Below are positions 41,600 through 50,978 of a stretch of 64,000 nucleotides of DNA, piece after piece. The stretch is from assembly GCF_030182585.1 (NCBI RefSeq), contig NZ_JARXOW010000001.1, forward strand, positions 806,001-870,000. The letters are read 5' to 3'. Below the pieces are notes generated by a model. It made no database searches, was not told the origin of the DNA, and saw nothing but the letters and a program-made list of their open reading frames with translations. Source of the DNA: Pedobacter faecalis. Lineage in GTDB: Bacteria; Bacteroidota; Bacteroidia; Sphingobacteriales; Sphingobacteriaceae. Made by a program: the position numbers and the translations under genes. Each line of letters starts with the position of its first letter. Within the stretch, counting starts at the first letter, position 1.

Positions 41600-42556
41600 T
41601 TACGGCATCAATACCTGATCGATAACGTGAATGACGCCATTGCTCGTAAGCATGTTGGCCGACGTAATGGCCGATGCGGTAGTATTAGAATTTCCTTTTA
41701 CTTTGGCACCGCCAGATAGTGTTACGGTTAACGAAGCGCCATTTGCTGTAACCGGCTTAGCTCCTTCTGTCAGATCGCTCGACAAAACCCTTCCAGGAAC
41801 TACGTGATAAGTCAGAATATTGGTAAGCACAGCTGGATCTGCGGCCTGAATGGCAGCTACACTGGCAAAACCTGCATTGATAAAGGCCTGATTGGTTGGC
41901 GCGAATACCGTAAGCGGTCCGGCACCCGAAAGCACCTGCGCTACATTGGTGCTGCCCTGACTAGCCCTTAATACCGCAGCTACAAGAAAGCTGAAGTTGG
42001 CATTGCCCTGCGCGGCCTCAACGATATTTCCGGAAGGCGGCATCAACACCATATTGATCACGTGTATCACGCCATTGCTCGCGGCAACATCCGCTTGCGT
42101 TACCGCAGCGCCGTTCACAAATACACCTGAGGAATTCTTGGTAACATAAACAGTCAGGTCGTTATAGGTTTTAACCTGCGTGTTGCTGGCGGTGGCAATA
42201 GCCGAAGCCGGAACGCGCTGACCAAGAACATGGTACAATAATATCTTTTTCAGGTTTTCTACAGGAACAGCTTTAATTTTCGCTTCTGTGTCGAGACCCG
42301 CGGCAGCAAATGCCGCATTGTTAGGTGCAAACACGGTAAAGTTTCCGGTGCCCGACAGCGCTTCAGTAAGGCCAGCCTGTACCAGCGCTGTTTTCAGCAA
42401 AGAGAAATTACTGTTGGCCGAAACAATGGCAGCGATGCTCGTATCCGGCACTACGACCCTATCGTCGTCTTTTTTGCATGAAACCAGCAGCACCGCAGCA
42501 GAAAACGCAGCGAACACAGCTACGCTTTTCAATTTGGTAAATCTAAAGTTTTTCAT
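41600..42556 (-). CDS. Fasciclin-domain lipoprotein (two FAS1 domains)
   Basis: A 318-residue surface lipoprotein. The signal ends at AVLLVSCKKDDD with the lipidated Cys near residue 27. Two FAS1 domains follow (about residues 40-170 and 180-316), each with the family's H1 motif (FTVFAPNNAAFAAAG; LTVFAPTNQAFINAG), the YHV motif (LLYHVLGQRVP; LTYHVVPGRVL) and a closing NGVIHVI(N/D). FAS1 proteins mediate adhesion. It is a single-gene unit. Confidence 0.93.
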   Translation of the reverse strand: MKNFRFTKLKSVAVFAAFSAAVLLVSCKKDDDRVVVPDTSIAAIVSANSNFSLLKTALVQAGLTEALSGTGNFTVFAPNNAAFAAAGLDTEAKIKAVPVENLKKILLYHVLGQRVPASAIATASNTQVKTYNDLTVYVTKNSSGVFVNGAAVTQADVAASNGVIHVINMVLMPPSGNIVEAAQGNANFSFLVAAVLRASQGSTNVAQVLSGAGPLTVFAPTNQAFINAGFASVAAIQAADPAVLTNILTYHVVPGRVLSSDLTEGAKPVTANGASLTVTLSGGAKVKGNSNTTASAITSANMLTSNGVIHVIDQVLMP

Positions 42557-42683
42557 AAGTAATTAGTTTATATTTATACTAATCTTAAGACAAACAACTA
42601 CCTATTTTGTTTGTTTTTGTACTAAAAAATACGTGAATTTAAAATTCCGATATTTATTAGGTACAATATTCCACTTTTTAGTA

Positions 42684-42691
42684 TACTTTTG
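42684..42691 (+). promoter_or_regulatory. Candidate -7 element for the MarR-like gene
   Basis: TACTTTTG matches TAnnTTTG and lies 19 nt before the start at 42710. The upstream region is AT-rich without a clear -33 element. Confidence 0.4.
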
Positions 42692-42709
42692 ATTTAAGCG
42701 TTTTTCGGT

Positions 42710-43321
42710 ATGTATTACGATTTAATTTTAGAAATGGTTCGGCTTGTTCAGGTTTACGAGCAAGAATCTGAAACAGATGCCCCCGATGTGCATTCCTTTG
42801 GGCAATGGCTGAATGAATACATGGTAAGGGAAGGGCATCAGGTATTGCCGGAACCCGAGTGGGACGGCAAAGCGAACGGGCGCTCAGCCGACAGCGTGAT
42901 CAACACAACGTTGGTGCACCTTTACCGCTACGCCAAACTTCAGGCAAAGCACGCCATAGCCGATACCGCTTTCTCCACCCCCGATGATTTTATTTACCTG
43001 ATCACGCTGGTCTCCTTTGGAAGCATGACTAAAACCGCCCTCATCAAAAGAAACGTCCATGAAAAGTCGGCCGGCATGCAAATCATTAAACGACTGCTTG
43101 ATGGCGGACTTGTAACACAAACGCCCATCGACACCGATAAAAGAAACCGGATGATCCATATCACCGAGAAAGGCAAACAACATTTAGAAGAAAATATGTC
43201 GAGTATCCGTCAGGCCTCAAGAAATGTAACAGAACCTTTGTCGGACCAGGAGAAAATGGATTTGATCAGGCTGCTTACCAAACTTGAGACTTTTCATGAG
43301 GGCCGTTTGCGGGGTGAGTAA
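42710..43321 (+). CDS. MarR family winged-helix regulator
   Basis: A 203-residue cytoplasmic regulator with a MarR-type winged helix in the C-terminal half: FGSMTKTALIKRNVHEKSAG (recognition region), LLDGGLVTQTPIDTDKRNRM (wing) and IHITEKGKQHLEENM. An N-terminal helical extension of about 80 residues is unusual for MarR. It is convergent with the AraC gene and the ends overlap by 47 nt. Regulated genes are unknown. Confidence 0.85.
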   Translation: MYYDLILEMVRLVQVYEQESETDAPDVHSFGQWLNEYMVREGHQVLPEPEWDGKANGRSADSVINTTLVHLYRYAKLQAKHAIADTAFSTPDDFIYLITLVSFGSMTKTALIKRNVHEKSAGMQIIKRLLDGGLVTQTPIDTDKRNRMIHITEKGKQHLEENMSSIRQASRNVTEPLSDQEKMDLIRLLTKLETFHEGRLRGE

Positions 43322-44237
43322 GGGCGGAATACTTTTTGGGATTTGTGCTCATATGCTGATGAAACACCCGGGTAAAATGGCTCAGGTTGGAAAATCCCAG
43401 TCTGTACCCTGCCTCCGAAACAGATAACCTTTCTTCACGGATAAGCTGAGCCGCCCGCTTCATCCGGTAATGCTGATAGTAGTTGTAGATCGTTTGCCCG
43501 AATACCTGTTTAAAAAGCCTTTTTAATTTACTCTCGCTGATATGAACCGCCTGCGCAAGTGCCGGCAAACTCGGCCCCAGGCTAAGATCAGCAAGAATCA
43601 GATCCCTTACGGCATAAGCCGTTCGTACATCAGCCCCGTTGATCGGGTACGTTTGTCCACGCCCCCCGCTCAACAACTGCAGGAAGAGCATATAGATAAG
43701 CTCACGGCTCTTGGCATTATAGAAGAGATAACTAAGGCTATTCATATCAGCACTAACCATCTCATCAACAACCTTCTGCATGGCTATAGGAAAATCCTCC
43801 TCATAGAAATACGGTCCGCGGCCCGTAAGAATACGCTGCAATCGACCGGCCTCATTATCGGGGCCTACGAGCGCAAACAAATCCTCATAATTTACAGAGA
43901 GAATGACCAGACGCAGCGGCGCACCGGCAGGTATGCTGATCTCATAGTCGATATTCGCCGAGGTGATTCTTACCGAGGGAAACTGATCCATCTGGAAGGT
44001 AAGCGTAACATGCCGTGGAGCTTGTTCCGAGGCCAGCCTTTTAAACAGAAGCTCCTCCTTAAGCAAGCCATCCAGAAGCATCATCCGCAGTGAACCCCCT
44101 AGCTTAACGCCCTTCACATAGCCCGACCCTATCCGGTCAGATAATTTGACCACACCGTTATCCACCCGGCTGTCCGCAAACTCGGCAAAAGCTTCCAGCA
44201 AGGTTACCCTTTCAGACGGGCTGTATTCGAAGATCAT
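43275..44237 (-). CDS. AraC family transcriptional regulator
   Basis: A 320-residue regulator with a ligand-binding N-terminal region and a C-terminal AraC domain with two helix-turn-helices (LPALAQAVHISESKLKRLFK; SVSEAGYRLGFSNLSHFTRV), ending in MSTNPKKYSA. It is divergent from the amidohydrolase pair at 44319-46503, which it may control. A -7 element lies about 25 nt before its start. Its 3' end overlaps the MarR-like gene. Confidence 0.92.
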   Translation of the reverse strand: MIFEYSPSERVTLLEAFAEFADSRVDNGVVKLSDRIGSGYVKGVKLGGSLRMMLLDGLLKEELLFKRLASEQAPRHVTLTFQMDQFPSVRITSANIDYEISIPAGAPLRLVILSVNYEDLFALVGPDNEAGRLQRILTGRGPYFYEEDFPIAMQKVVDEMVSADMNSLSYLFYNAKSRELIYMLFLQLLSGGRGQTYPINGADVRTAYAVRDLILADLSLGPSLPALAQAVHISESKLKRLFKQVFGQTIYNYYQHYRMKRAAQLIREERLSVSEAGYRLGFSNLSHFTRVFHQHMSTNPKKYSALTHPANGPHEKSQVW

Positions 44238-44261
44238 GACCGTTTGGAGCTATTTTATGAT

Positions 44262-44269
44262 CAAATATA
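44262..44269 (-). promoter_or_regulatory. Candidate -7 element for the AraC gene
   Basis: On the minus strand TATATTTG matches TAnnTTTG, 25 nt before the AraC start, inside the 81-nt divergent region shared with the amidohydrolase operon. Confidence 0.4.
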
Positions 44270-44318
44270 GCTTTTTTAACCCTTTTGATCTTCACAGATT
44301 TGCTGAAAATTATAACCT

Positions 44319-45626
44319 ATGAAAAAGCATATCACCGCTGTTATCAACGCAAAAGTGTTCAACGGCACCGAGCTACTGGGTGCTCAGCCTGTAGTTTTCT
44401 CTGAAAATGGTATTATCAGCGTGGGGGCCGAGATCCCCGAAGATGCGGAAATCGTGGACGGCTCGGGCTGCACCCTAGTTCCCGGCCTAATTGACGCACA
44501 CACGCATACGTCGGTCGACAGCCTCCGCTATGCCCTATCTTTTGGCGTAACCACCGAACTCGAAATGATGGGCGGATTTACCAGCACAGGCAGGGCGGCG
44601 CAGCTCGCCAATATTACCGACATCGCCGATGTGCGCTCGGCCGGCATGGGCCTCACAGCCCCAGGCGGACATCCCGACGAACTCATTCCTAAAGGCGAGG
44701 GCATTCCTGACTTTGTGCTTAAAGAAATGGAAAAGATGAGTGAAGCAGAACGAGAGGCGTTTATCGCGGCACATGAAAAACAGCACCAGGAAGAGCAGGA
44801 AGGACCCGACGTGACTACCCTTGAAGGAGCGGTGCAGTTTGTACGCCGGCAGGTGGGCAGCGGGGCGGATTATTTTAAAGTCATGATTGAAGAAGGCACA
44901 GTGATGAACGCACCCGGACTCCCGCTTATCGAGGAAAAGGTGATGGCTGCCGCCGTAGATGAAGCGCACAGATTGGGTAAGATCGCTATCGCACACGTGC
45001 TGACCGCTGAAGCGGCGTCGACCGCCGTTCGTATTGGTATCGACGGACTGGCACATTTGTACATCGACCGGCCCGACTGTACTCCTGATCTCGTTAAGGC
45101 GATAGCTGCCAATAACATTTTCTTGACGCCATGCCTGGTACTGAACGCATCGATAGTCGGCCAAACCGCCTGCGATATCGCCAAAGATGCCAGGGTGGCG
45201 ACCAAGCTCGATGAAAAATGGGCTAAAACGATGTGTTCTTGCTTCCATACTTTTCCTCAGGGCAATCTGCAGGACAGCTTCGACAACCTGATGGAGCTGC
45301 ACCGCGCCGGTGTCGACATCCTGGTAGGCACAGACGTTTCCGTTCCAGTTCCGCATCTGGGCGGACTAGCACACGGCGCCAGCGTACATCACGAACTTCA
45401 GTTGCTGGTACAGGCCGGATTTACGCCCACCGAAGCCCTGCGTGCCGCAACCTCAGTCACCGCCCGCCGGTTCAGTCTCACCGACCGCGGCGAGATCAGC
45501 GAGGGAAAACGGGCCGACCTGATCCTTGTGGAAGGCAATCCGACTGAAAATATTTCGGATACCTTATCCCTCAAACACATCTGGAAAGCCGGGAAGGAAT
45601 TTATCCCCAACAATACCCATGATTGA
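44319..45626 (+). CDS. Amidohydrolase family protein (imidazolonepropionase/prolidase-like)
   Basis: A 435-residue cytoplasmic metal-dependent hydrolase. It has the H-x-H metal motif LIDAHTHTS (about residues 58-66), the carbamylated Lys region DYFKVMIEEG (about residue 187), His in IAHVLTAEA and LAHLYIDRP, and the catalytic Asp in LVGTDVSVP. It probably cleaves a cyclic amide or an imidodipeptide. The stop overlaps the start of the second amidohydrolase by 8 nt, so the two enzymes likely act in one small catabolic pathway. Confidence 0.88.
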   Translation: MKKHITAVINAKVFNGTELLGAQPVVFSENGIISVGAEIPEDAEIVDGSGCTLVPGLIDAHTHTSVDSLRYALSFGVTTELEMMGGFTSTGRAAQLANITDIADVRSAGMGLTAPGGHPDELIPKGEGIPDFVLKEMEKMSEAEREAFIAAHEKQHQEEQEGPDVTTLEGAVQFVRRQVGSGADYFKVMIEEGTVMNAPGLPLIEEKVMAAAVDEAHRLGKIAIAHVLTAEAASTAVRIGIDGLAHLYIDRPDCTPDLVKAIAANNIFLTPCLVLNASIVGQTACDIAKDARVATKLDEKWAKTMCSCFHTFPQGNLQDSFDNLMELHRAGVDILVGTDVSVPVPHLGGLAHGASVHHELQLLVQAGFTPTEALRAATSVTARRFSLTDRGEISEGKRADLILVEGNPTENISDTLSLKHIWKAGKEFIPNNTHD

Positions 45627-46503
45627 CGTACATCACCATGTAATCCCTGAGCATCTTCAGGGATTACATCACTTTCCGGTATGGAGTATCGAGTCTGACC
45701 GGGAGGCGATGCAGAGGCTGGGCATTAGTGGAGCGCTGCTCTCAATACCGGCAAGCGCCGGGCCCCAAGAGATCCAAGACATGAACAACTGGCTGGCCCA
45801 CCTCATTGAGTTTGATCCTGCAGCATATGGAATGCTTGCCGCCATATCTGGTCGTGACATTCACCAGGCCCTCACGGAAATCGAGCGTTGTACCGACCAT
45901 CTGAAGGCCGACGGCTTTATTATGCTGAGCAACTACGACAGCATTTATATTGGGGACGACTATTTCGACCCTGTTCTCGATATGCTGAATAACCGGGCCG
46001 CAGTGGTACTTCTTCACCCCACTGCCCCGCCGGCATGGAGTAAAAACCTGCTCGTGGCCGACCACTCCGTATATGAGTTCCCTTTCGAAACCACCCGGGC
46101 TATGATGGATCTGATCTATCGCGGCAAACTGAAGCGATATCCCAACATTAAGTGGATTATTTCACACGCTGGCGGCACCATCCCCTTCCTGTTTTACCGG
46201 CTTAGCATATGCGGTGAGTGGAATGCGATCAGCCAGTCCCAGGAAGAAATTATATCAGACTTACAAACCCTGTACTATGACTTGGCTCTATCGACCTCCA
46301 GCGCAGTATCCTGCGCATTGGACAAGCTTACAGACCCCAGCCGTATCCTCTTCGGAACAGATTTCCCCTTGAGATATGAAGCCGGCGTCACGAACAGCAT
46401 CGAGCAGTTTAAAAACAACTGCAATTACAGCCATCGGGATATCCTTAAGATAGGCCGGCAGAATGCGAAAAAGCTCTTTCCGAGATTCGTTTCATCTCTT
46501 TAA
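45619..46503 (+). CDS. Amidohydrolase_2 family protein (ACMSD/TIM-barrel decarboxylase-like)
   Basis: A 294-residue TIM-barrel metalloenzyme. The start at 45619 places the metal motif IDVHHHVIPEH directly at the N-terminus, as usual in this family, and overlaps the previous gene's stop. Other motifs are VLLHPTAPPAW, WIISHAGGTIPF and the catalytic Asp in ILFGTDFPLRYE. Relatives are aminocarboxymuconate-semialdehyde decarboxylase and lactone hydrolases. Together with the preceding amidohydrolase it suggests an aromatic or cyclic compound pathway. Confidence 0.85.
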   Translation: MIDVHHHVIPEHLQGLHHFPVWSIESDREAMQRLGISGALLSIPASAGPQEIQDMNNWLAHLIEFDPAAYGMLAAISGRDIHQALTEIERCTDHLKADGFIMLSNYDSIYIGDDYFDPVLDMLNNRAAVVLLHPTAPPAWSKNLLVADHSVYEFPFETTRAMMDLIYRGKLKRYPNIKWIISHAGGTIPFLFYRLSICGEWNAISQSQEEIISDLQTLYYDLALSTSSAVSCALDKLTDPSRILFGTDFPLRYEAGVTNSIEQFKNNCNYSHRDILKIGRQNAKKLFPRFVSSL

Positions 46504-46782
46504 GTTCCTACCCCTATCTTCAAGCGCCTTCTTAAGTTTCGGAATGGTCGTCGGCCCCATACCATGAAGTTTAAGGAGTTCTTGCTCTGACCACTTCGAT
46601 AAGTCTGCCAGCGTTTTAATGCTTTCCCTTTCAAGCGCTCGCCTGGCAGGCGCGCCGATTAACGATAGGAAACCGTCTTCAGGTTTTCTTTGCGCTTCGC
46701 AAACAGGGCATGTAGGACAGTCACTACTTTTATAAAACGGGTGACCATTCTTGCAGGTTTTCAAGTTCTTTTGTGCAGTCAT
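46492..46782 (-). CDS. Zinc ribbon plus RpoA-CTD-like helix-hairpin-helix protein
   Basis: A 96-residue protein. The first 30 residues hold a zinc-ribbon pattern (CKNGHPFYKSSDCPTCPVCE). Residues 40-96 resemble the C-terminal domain of RNA polymerase alpha, with a helix-hairpin-helix (IKTLADLSKWSEQELLKLHG; MGPTTIPKLKKAL). It may bind nucleic acid, possibly as an alpha-CTD mimic. It is convergent with the amidohydrolase gene (12-nt overlap). Confidence 0.75.
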   Translation of the reverse strand: MTAQKNLKTCKNGHPFYKSSDCPTCPVCEAQRKPEDGFLSLIGAPARRALERESIKTLADLSKWSEQELLKLHGMGPTTIPKLKKALEDRGRNLKR

Positions 46783-46812
46783 TACGCTAATTTACTGCTG
46801 ACTCAGTTAAGA

Positions 46813-47196
46813 TCATACCTCAGTCGCTTCTATCCAACGGCCAATAATTCCTCCAAGCTGCGCTTTACATTCGTCAAAGCCCCCTGCGTTTTTAATCTGC
46901 AGAATTCCACGGTCGTTAGACTTCCAGGTGAACAGTCGCCCAGGATCTACGGTTTGATGATCTATGGGTTCACTTTTGATCCTGGCGCCTGCGTGTAAGA
47001 TGAGGTGAAAATCCTTTGCTGGTTGAACTTTGAGCGTAACTCTGTCCCTCTCGAGGTGCTGATAGTTTGGACCATTCCATTTAATATTTTCTTCCATCGA
47101 TGGAGCCGCGCTGAGTATGATGGCCCTTAACTCCTCTATTTGGGCGCGCAGCGGATGATTGATCTCGTCCAGTAATGTAGTTACGTCTTTATTCAT
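46813..47196 (-). CDS. DUF1801 family protein
   Basis: A 127-residue cytoplasmic protein of the DUF1801/YdhG-like family. It begins with LLDEINHPLRAQIEELRAII and has the typical AAPSMEENIKWNGPNY motif, followed by LILHAGARIK. Function is unknown (iron chaperone-like fold). It precedes the zinc-ribbon protein on the same strand by 30 nt. Confidence 0.85.
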   Translation of the reverse strand: MNKDVTTLLDEINHPLRAQIEELRAIILSAAPSMEENIKWNGPNYQHLERDRVTLKVQPAKDFHLILHAGARIKSEPIDHQTVDPGRLFTWKSNDRGILQIKNAGGFDECKAQLGGIIGRWIEATEV

Positions 47197-47228
47197 TGGT
47201 TACTAAACTCGTCAAATTTTCCTTCGAT

Positions 47229-48623
47229 TTACCTGGCGGAAATAATAAAATCAGCTAAACCATCTATATCTTCTTTACTTATGGCTCCCTTCCATGCAGG
47301 CATGCCTTTGTTGGTAATGCCGTTTGTAATGATGCGTACGATGGATCTTTTATCAGCGTTCACCAGCGCTTTAGCCGTGGCGGTGCCCTGAAGTTTATCT
47401 CCATGACAGGAGGCACAAAGCTGCTGAAAAAGTACTGATGCACTTGACGGACCAGTAGTCTCGCTCCGTTTCGCCGTTTTTATTTTCTGGGAAACCATCA
47501 TACCCGTCCCGGAAGGCCTGATGCGCAAGATCATATCGTCATGTCCGTCGCGCGGATGACCTTCTCCCGGATCGTGCATGGATGTGGAGAAATAGAGGTA
47601 TCCGTCTGGCCCGGTAACGAGCGACCTGATCCTGCCATGAACATTTTTAAACAGGAGTGACTGGTCTGCAATGCTGCCTTGATGCAAACTCAGATTTAAA
47701 ATCGACGCTCCCCTAAGGCAAGCGACCAACAGTTTACCCTTCAGATCAGGAAAACGGGACCCATTATAAAACATAACTTCTCCGGGACCGATGGAAGGGG
47801 TGTATTGAATAAGCGGCGATTCGGTACCCGCTCTGCGCTGTTCATGATGCACGCCTGGCCAGCCATAGTTGCCACCTTTTTTGATCAGATTGATCTCATC
47901 TCCTCCCGTCGGACCGTGTTCAGATTCGTAGAGCAAACCAGTACCAGGCTGAAATGCTATGCCCTGAGGATTTCTGTGGCCGTAAGACCAAATTTCCTTA
48001 CGTGCAGTATCATTACCCACAAACGGATTGTCTGAAGGAACCGTCCCGTCGTCATTTACGCGCAGAATTTTCCCGTTATAAGCTTTGAGATCCTGGGCCA
48101 GCACCGGCTGGTCGGCATCACCTGTGGTAATATAAAGTTTCTTATCCGGACCGAATGTTAAACGGCAACCCGTATGGTTTTGATTAGCAGGAATATCTTT
48201 TAAAATCACCAATGGTCGCACAAGCGTATCCTTTTCCAGTTCGTAACGTACGATCCTCAACTTCATCCGGTTATACGACAGATAATTACTCGCGAGATAT
48301 ACCCGCTTATTGCGACTAAAACCGGGATGGAGACATAAACCTAATGCACCTGATTTGTTTCTGAGCACAACATCATGCAGATTCAGTAAAGGTTTGCGTA
48401 AAAGTTTGCCGTGACGTAACAAACGCACCCGTCCCTCCCGCTCTGTAAAGAGCATAGAACTATCCGGGAGAAACACAATTTGCCACGGTACCCTTAAATT
48501 ATCGGCCAGCGTATCCACCTGATATCCCGCTTCAACCAGCTCGCCGGTTGCCCTCGGTTTAATGAATGCAAAAGTTACCAATACCAGGATAACTAAAGGC
48601 GTAAGGACATAATATCTATTCAT
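47229..48623 (-). CDS. PQQ-dependent sugar dehydrogenase fused to cytochrome c
   Basis: A 464-residue exported protein. An N-terminal hydrophobic signal/anchor (VLTPLVILVLVTFAFI) precedes a six-bladed PQQ glucose/sorbosone-dehydrogenase propeller: VPWQIVFLPDSSMLFTEREG, LGLCLHPGFSRNKRVYLASN, NHTGCRLTFGPDKKLYITTG and GNYGWPGVHH. The C-terminal 85 residues are a monohaem cytochrome c (LFQQLCASCHGDKLQG; MPAWKGAISKEDIDGLADFI). It is a compact version of the 891-residue protein at 32573 and may oxidise aldoses in the periplasm. Confidence 0.9.
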   Translation of the reverse strand: MNRYYVLTPLVILVLVTFAFIKPRATGELVEAGYQVDTLADNLRVPWQIVFLPDSSMLFTEREGRVRLLRHGKLLRKPLLNLHDVVLRNKSGALGLCLHPGFSRNKRVYLASNYLSYNRMKLRIVRYELEKDTLVRPLVILKDIPANQNHTGCRLTFGPDKKLYITTGDADQPVLAQDLKAYNGKILRVNDDGTVPSDNPFVGNDTARKEIWSYGHRNPQGIAFQPGTGLLYESEHGPTGGDEINLIKKGGNYGWPGVHHEQRRAGTESPLIQYTPSIGPGEVMFYNGSRFPDLKGKLLVACLRGASILNLSLHQGSIADQSLLFKNVHGRIRSLVTGPDGYLYFSTSMHDPGEGHPRDGHDDMILRIRPSGTGMMVSQKIKTAKRSETTGPSSASVLFQQLCASCHGDKLQGTATAKALVNADKRSIVRIITNGITNKGMPAWKGAISKEDIDGLADFIISAR

Positions 48624-48632
48624 GGAGTATCA

Positions 48633-49310
48633 TTAACAAGGAAACCACCATTGCAGCAAATAAAGCTTACCAAACTTAAGGAAAACATTGATGTGTCCGT
48701 CAGAAATATTGTCTTTATCCTCTCTCAGTTTTATAACCTGCAGCGCACCTTCACCAGCCACATCCATCACGCCAATGTGTTTGGCCGCATTTGGAAACAG
48801 CTTCTTTAAAGTAGCGAGGGTAGTGTGCCTGTTAAGCCTCTGCTTACGAAAGATGATGAAATCGCCGTGACTGAAATTTACCTCGTCTATCGCCACCTTT
48901 TCCTGCGAACATTCAAAGCGCGATCCGTTTTTGAATAAGTACCTGGCTTCCGGATGAACTGAACCATCCGGTTCCTGGAAAATGTTGGTGCATGGCTCAA
49001 CATCGCTTAACAGTTGGGAACTATCCGGCTTGCCAAGCACAGAATGAAATTGCTTTAAAGAGAAATAACGTTTCAATTTCCCATTTAAGAGGATGTCTTT
49101 TTCGTCCATCACTTCAACAGCCGTATCACTTTGTAAAACTTCCGGTGCGGTATTTTGAATGCCTGAACCCGGTTCAGAGAGAACATTCTTTGACTTGTTT
49201 TGCTTTTGCGTTGCCTTTTTTGAGGATTTTTCACCATCGCGGTTACAGGAAATAATCAGCACGCTAAAGGCAACATTTAATAAAACCAGTAAAGGAATGT
49301 TAAGCTTCAT
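48633..49310 (-). CDS. Hypothetical lipoprotein
   Basis: A 225-residue lipoprotein: the ATG at 49310 is preferred because it starts the signal LLVLLNVAFSVLIISCNRDG (lipid Cys near residue 21). An ATG seven codons earlier only lengthens the basic tail. A charged linker is followed by a folded part (GKLKRYFSLKQFHSVLGKPD; AKHIGVMDVAGEGALQVI). No known domain is recognised. It lies 9 nt upstream of the PQQ dehydrogenase gene on the same strand. Confidence 0.7.
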   Translation of the reverse strand: MKLNIPLLVLLNVAFSVLIISCNRDGEKSSKKATQKQNKSKNVLSEPGSGIQNTAPEVLQSDTAVEVMDEKDILLNGKLKRYFSLKQFHSVLGKPDSSQLLSDVEPCTNIFQEPDGSVHPEARYLFKNGSRFECSQEKVAIDEVNFSHGDFIIFRKQRLNRHTTLATLKKLFPNAAKHIGVMDVAGEGALQVIKLREDKDNISDGHINVFLKFGKLYLLQWWFPC

Positions 49311-49395
49311 GATACGACGATTTTTTAACATAGTTTAAACGCTTCTTGCAACGAAATGTTTATTTGGTAAAGCAAGAGTATTCTAACATTAAAAT

Positions 49396-50487
49396 ATGAG
49401 GATGTTTTATTGGTTTTGTGGTATTATATCCATCGGCCTTTTCACATTTTTGGCCTTCAAAGTAGCCGGCGATATGCAAGTAAACGTTGACGATCTACCG
49501 TCCGAATTTGAGCGTTATCAATCATTTGACAGCGCAAAAGTTGTCAGATCCCAAAATTTGTCGATGGCACTGTTTTTAGAAAGCGCGGAAGACATACAAT
49601 ATCACCTTACACCGGAAAATCAATTGATCACGTATTCGGTTCAAAACAAAACAGAAAACATATTTAAGAAGATCAACACAAACGGAGAAGTCATAGATTC
49701 GTTGACGATACACGACAAGCCTTTAAACATTGTTTTTGTGAACGGGTACATCATCCATAAAAAGGGTCAATATTACACATGGACTTTTGATGGCCGTAAG
49801 CAAGCGCTTCCAATCACCAGTCAAAATGAGGACTTTACATGGGACCTTGAAAAGCAGCGGGAAAAGATTTCGGACATCGAGAATTCCTCTCCCTGGGTGT
49901 TGGTCGACTTTGAGTATGTAAGCCCGGAGCCGGTAAAAACCGTTGGCGATGAGATACCGACCACACAGGCCATGACCACTTACACCATGCTGACCTATTT
50001 CCAAAATGGTAAGTGCTTCCGGTTTTACACAACGGTGGATGTAACAGACCGGTTTCCGTATACCTACAGGGAGAAATTGCTGCTCAACAATCCTTTTAAG
50101 CGTTATAATCCAAAAATACAGGGCCGTAAAGAAATCATTTCACTTCCTCAGGTTCAATACCGTTATTATCAAAAGCTGAAACTGGAAAAAGTCCGCTTCT
50201 CTGGCGGCGGTGGTAATGCGCCGCCGTTTGATGTCATGCTCTACCATGGCAATCTGTTTACCGACGTGGTGTATAAAAATGACACATTAAAACTAAAGGA
50301 ATTTATATATCAGTTTAACGACGGAAGCCGTTCCCCCATACAGATAGACGGTAAACGCATGGGTACCCTTACACAGAATAAAGCCCAGCCTCCCGCTATC
50401 ATGGATGGCTACATGTATTACACCAACGAAAATCTTGCCTTTGCTTTGTTCACCAATGATGACAAAATGCTTTATATGATCAGGTAG
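49396..50487 (+). CDS. Hypothetical membrane-anchored protein
   Basis: A 363-residue protein with one N-terminal membrane segment (FYWFCGIISIGLFTFLAFKV) and a large extracytoplasmic part. The pattern is beta-rich with repeated blade-like segments (NQLITYSVQNKTENIFKKIN; YMYYTNENLAFALFTNDDK), perhaps a degenerate propeller. It is not recognised. It is divergent from the lipoprotein gene and followed by a weaker-composition region. Confidence 0.6.
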   Translation: MRMFYWFCGIISIGLFTFLAFKVAGDMQVNVDDLPSEFERYQSFDSAKVVRSQNLSMALFLESAEDIQYHLTPENQLITYSVQNKTENIFKKINTNGEVIDSLTIHDKPLNIVFVNGYIIHKKGQYYTWTFDGRKQALPITSQNEDFTWDLEKQREKISDIENSSPWVLVDFEYVSPEPVKTVGDEIPTTQAMTTYTMLTYFQNGKCFRFYTTVDVTDRFPYTYREKLLLNNPFKRYNPKIQGRKEIISLPQVQYRYYQKLKLEKVRFSGGGGNAPPFDVMLYHGNLFTDVVYKNDTLKLKEFIYQFNDGSRSPIQIDGKRMGTLTQNKAQPPAIMDGYMYYTNENLAFALFTNDDKMLYMIR

Positions 50488-50580
50488 CTTAATAGTTTAC
50501 CATTTTGACTTCCTGCGGCGATGATCGCCGCAAGATTATATTTTGATAAACAATTACAATAAAAAGTAATCTCCATAGTT

Positions 50581-50922
50581 ATGGAAAATAGAATAAAAAT
50601 AGCTTTGGAGTTTTGGAAAGATGGTCAATCTTTTACTGTTGGAAATTTGCGTTTTAGTATAGACAATTCTAATTTGTTAACTATTACTGGTTGGTCTAAG
50701 TATTTGATTTTTTCAAACCTTACAAAAGCCAATTCATTAAGTGAATTAACAGAAATAAAGAGCATTTTCTCTGATATGATAGCTGCTTCTAATGATTTAA
50801 AAAGGTTTATTACAGATAAGTCTATAGAGTACGTTCTCTGTTATGACGATGGCGGAAAAGCATCTATTGATATCTGTTCTGAAGTTGATGGGGTCGTGAA
50901 ATGGAAAGTGGAATTAAGATAG
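50581..50922 (+). CDS. Small hypothetical protein (immunity-like context)
   Basis: A 113-residue cytoplasmic protein (IALEFWKDGQSFTVGNLRFS; YVLCYDDGGKASIDICSEVD). It is markedly AT-rich compared with its left neighbour and sits directly before an IS256-family remnant, so recent transfer is likely. Its size and acidic alpha/beta pattern resemble bacterial immunity proteins, but no toxin is next to it. I do not recognise the family. Confidence 0.5.
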   Translation: MENRIKIALEFWKDGQSFTVGNLRFSIDNSNLLTITGWSKYLIFSNLTKANSLSELTEIKSIFSDMIAASNDLKRFITDKSIEYVLCYDDGGKASIDICSEVDGVVKWKVELR

Positions 50923-50978
50923 AATGAAACTATTTATAAAAGTATTGTTATTGTTTTAGTCAAAGGGGATTAAGTAGA

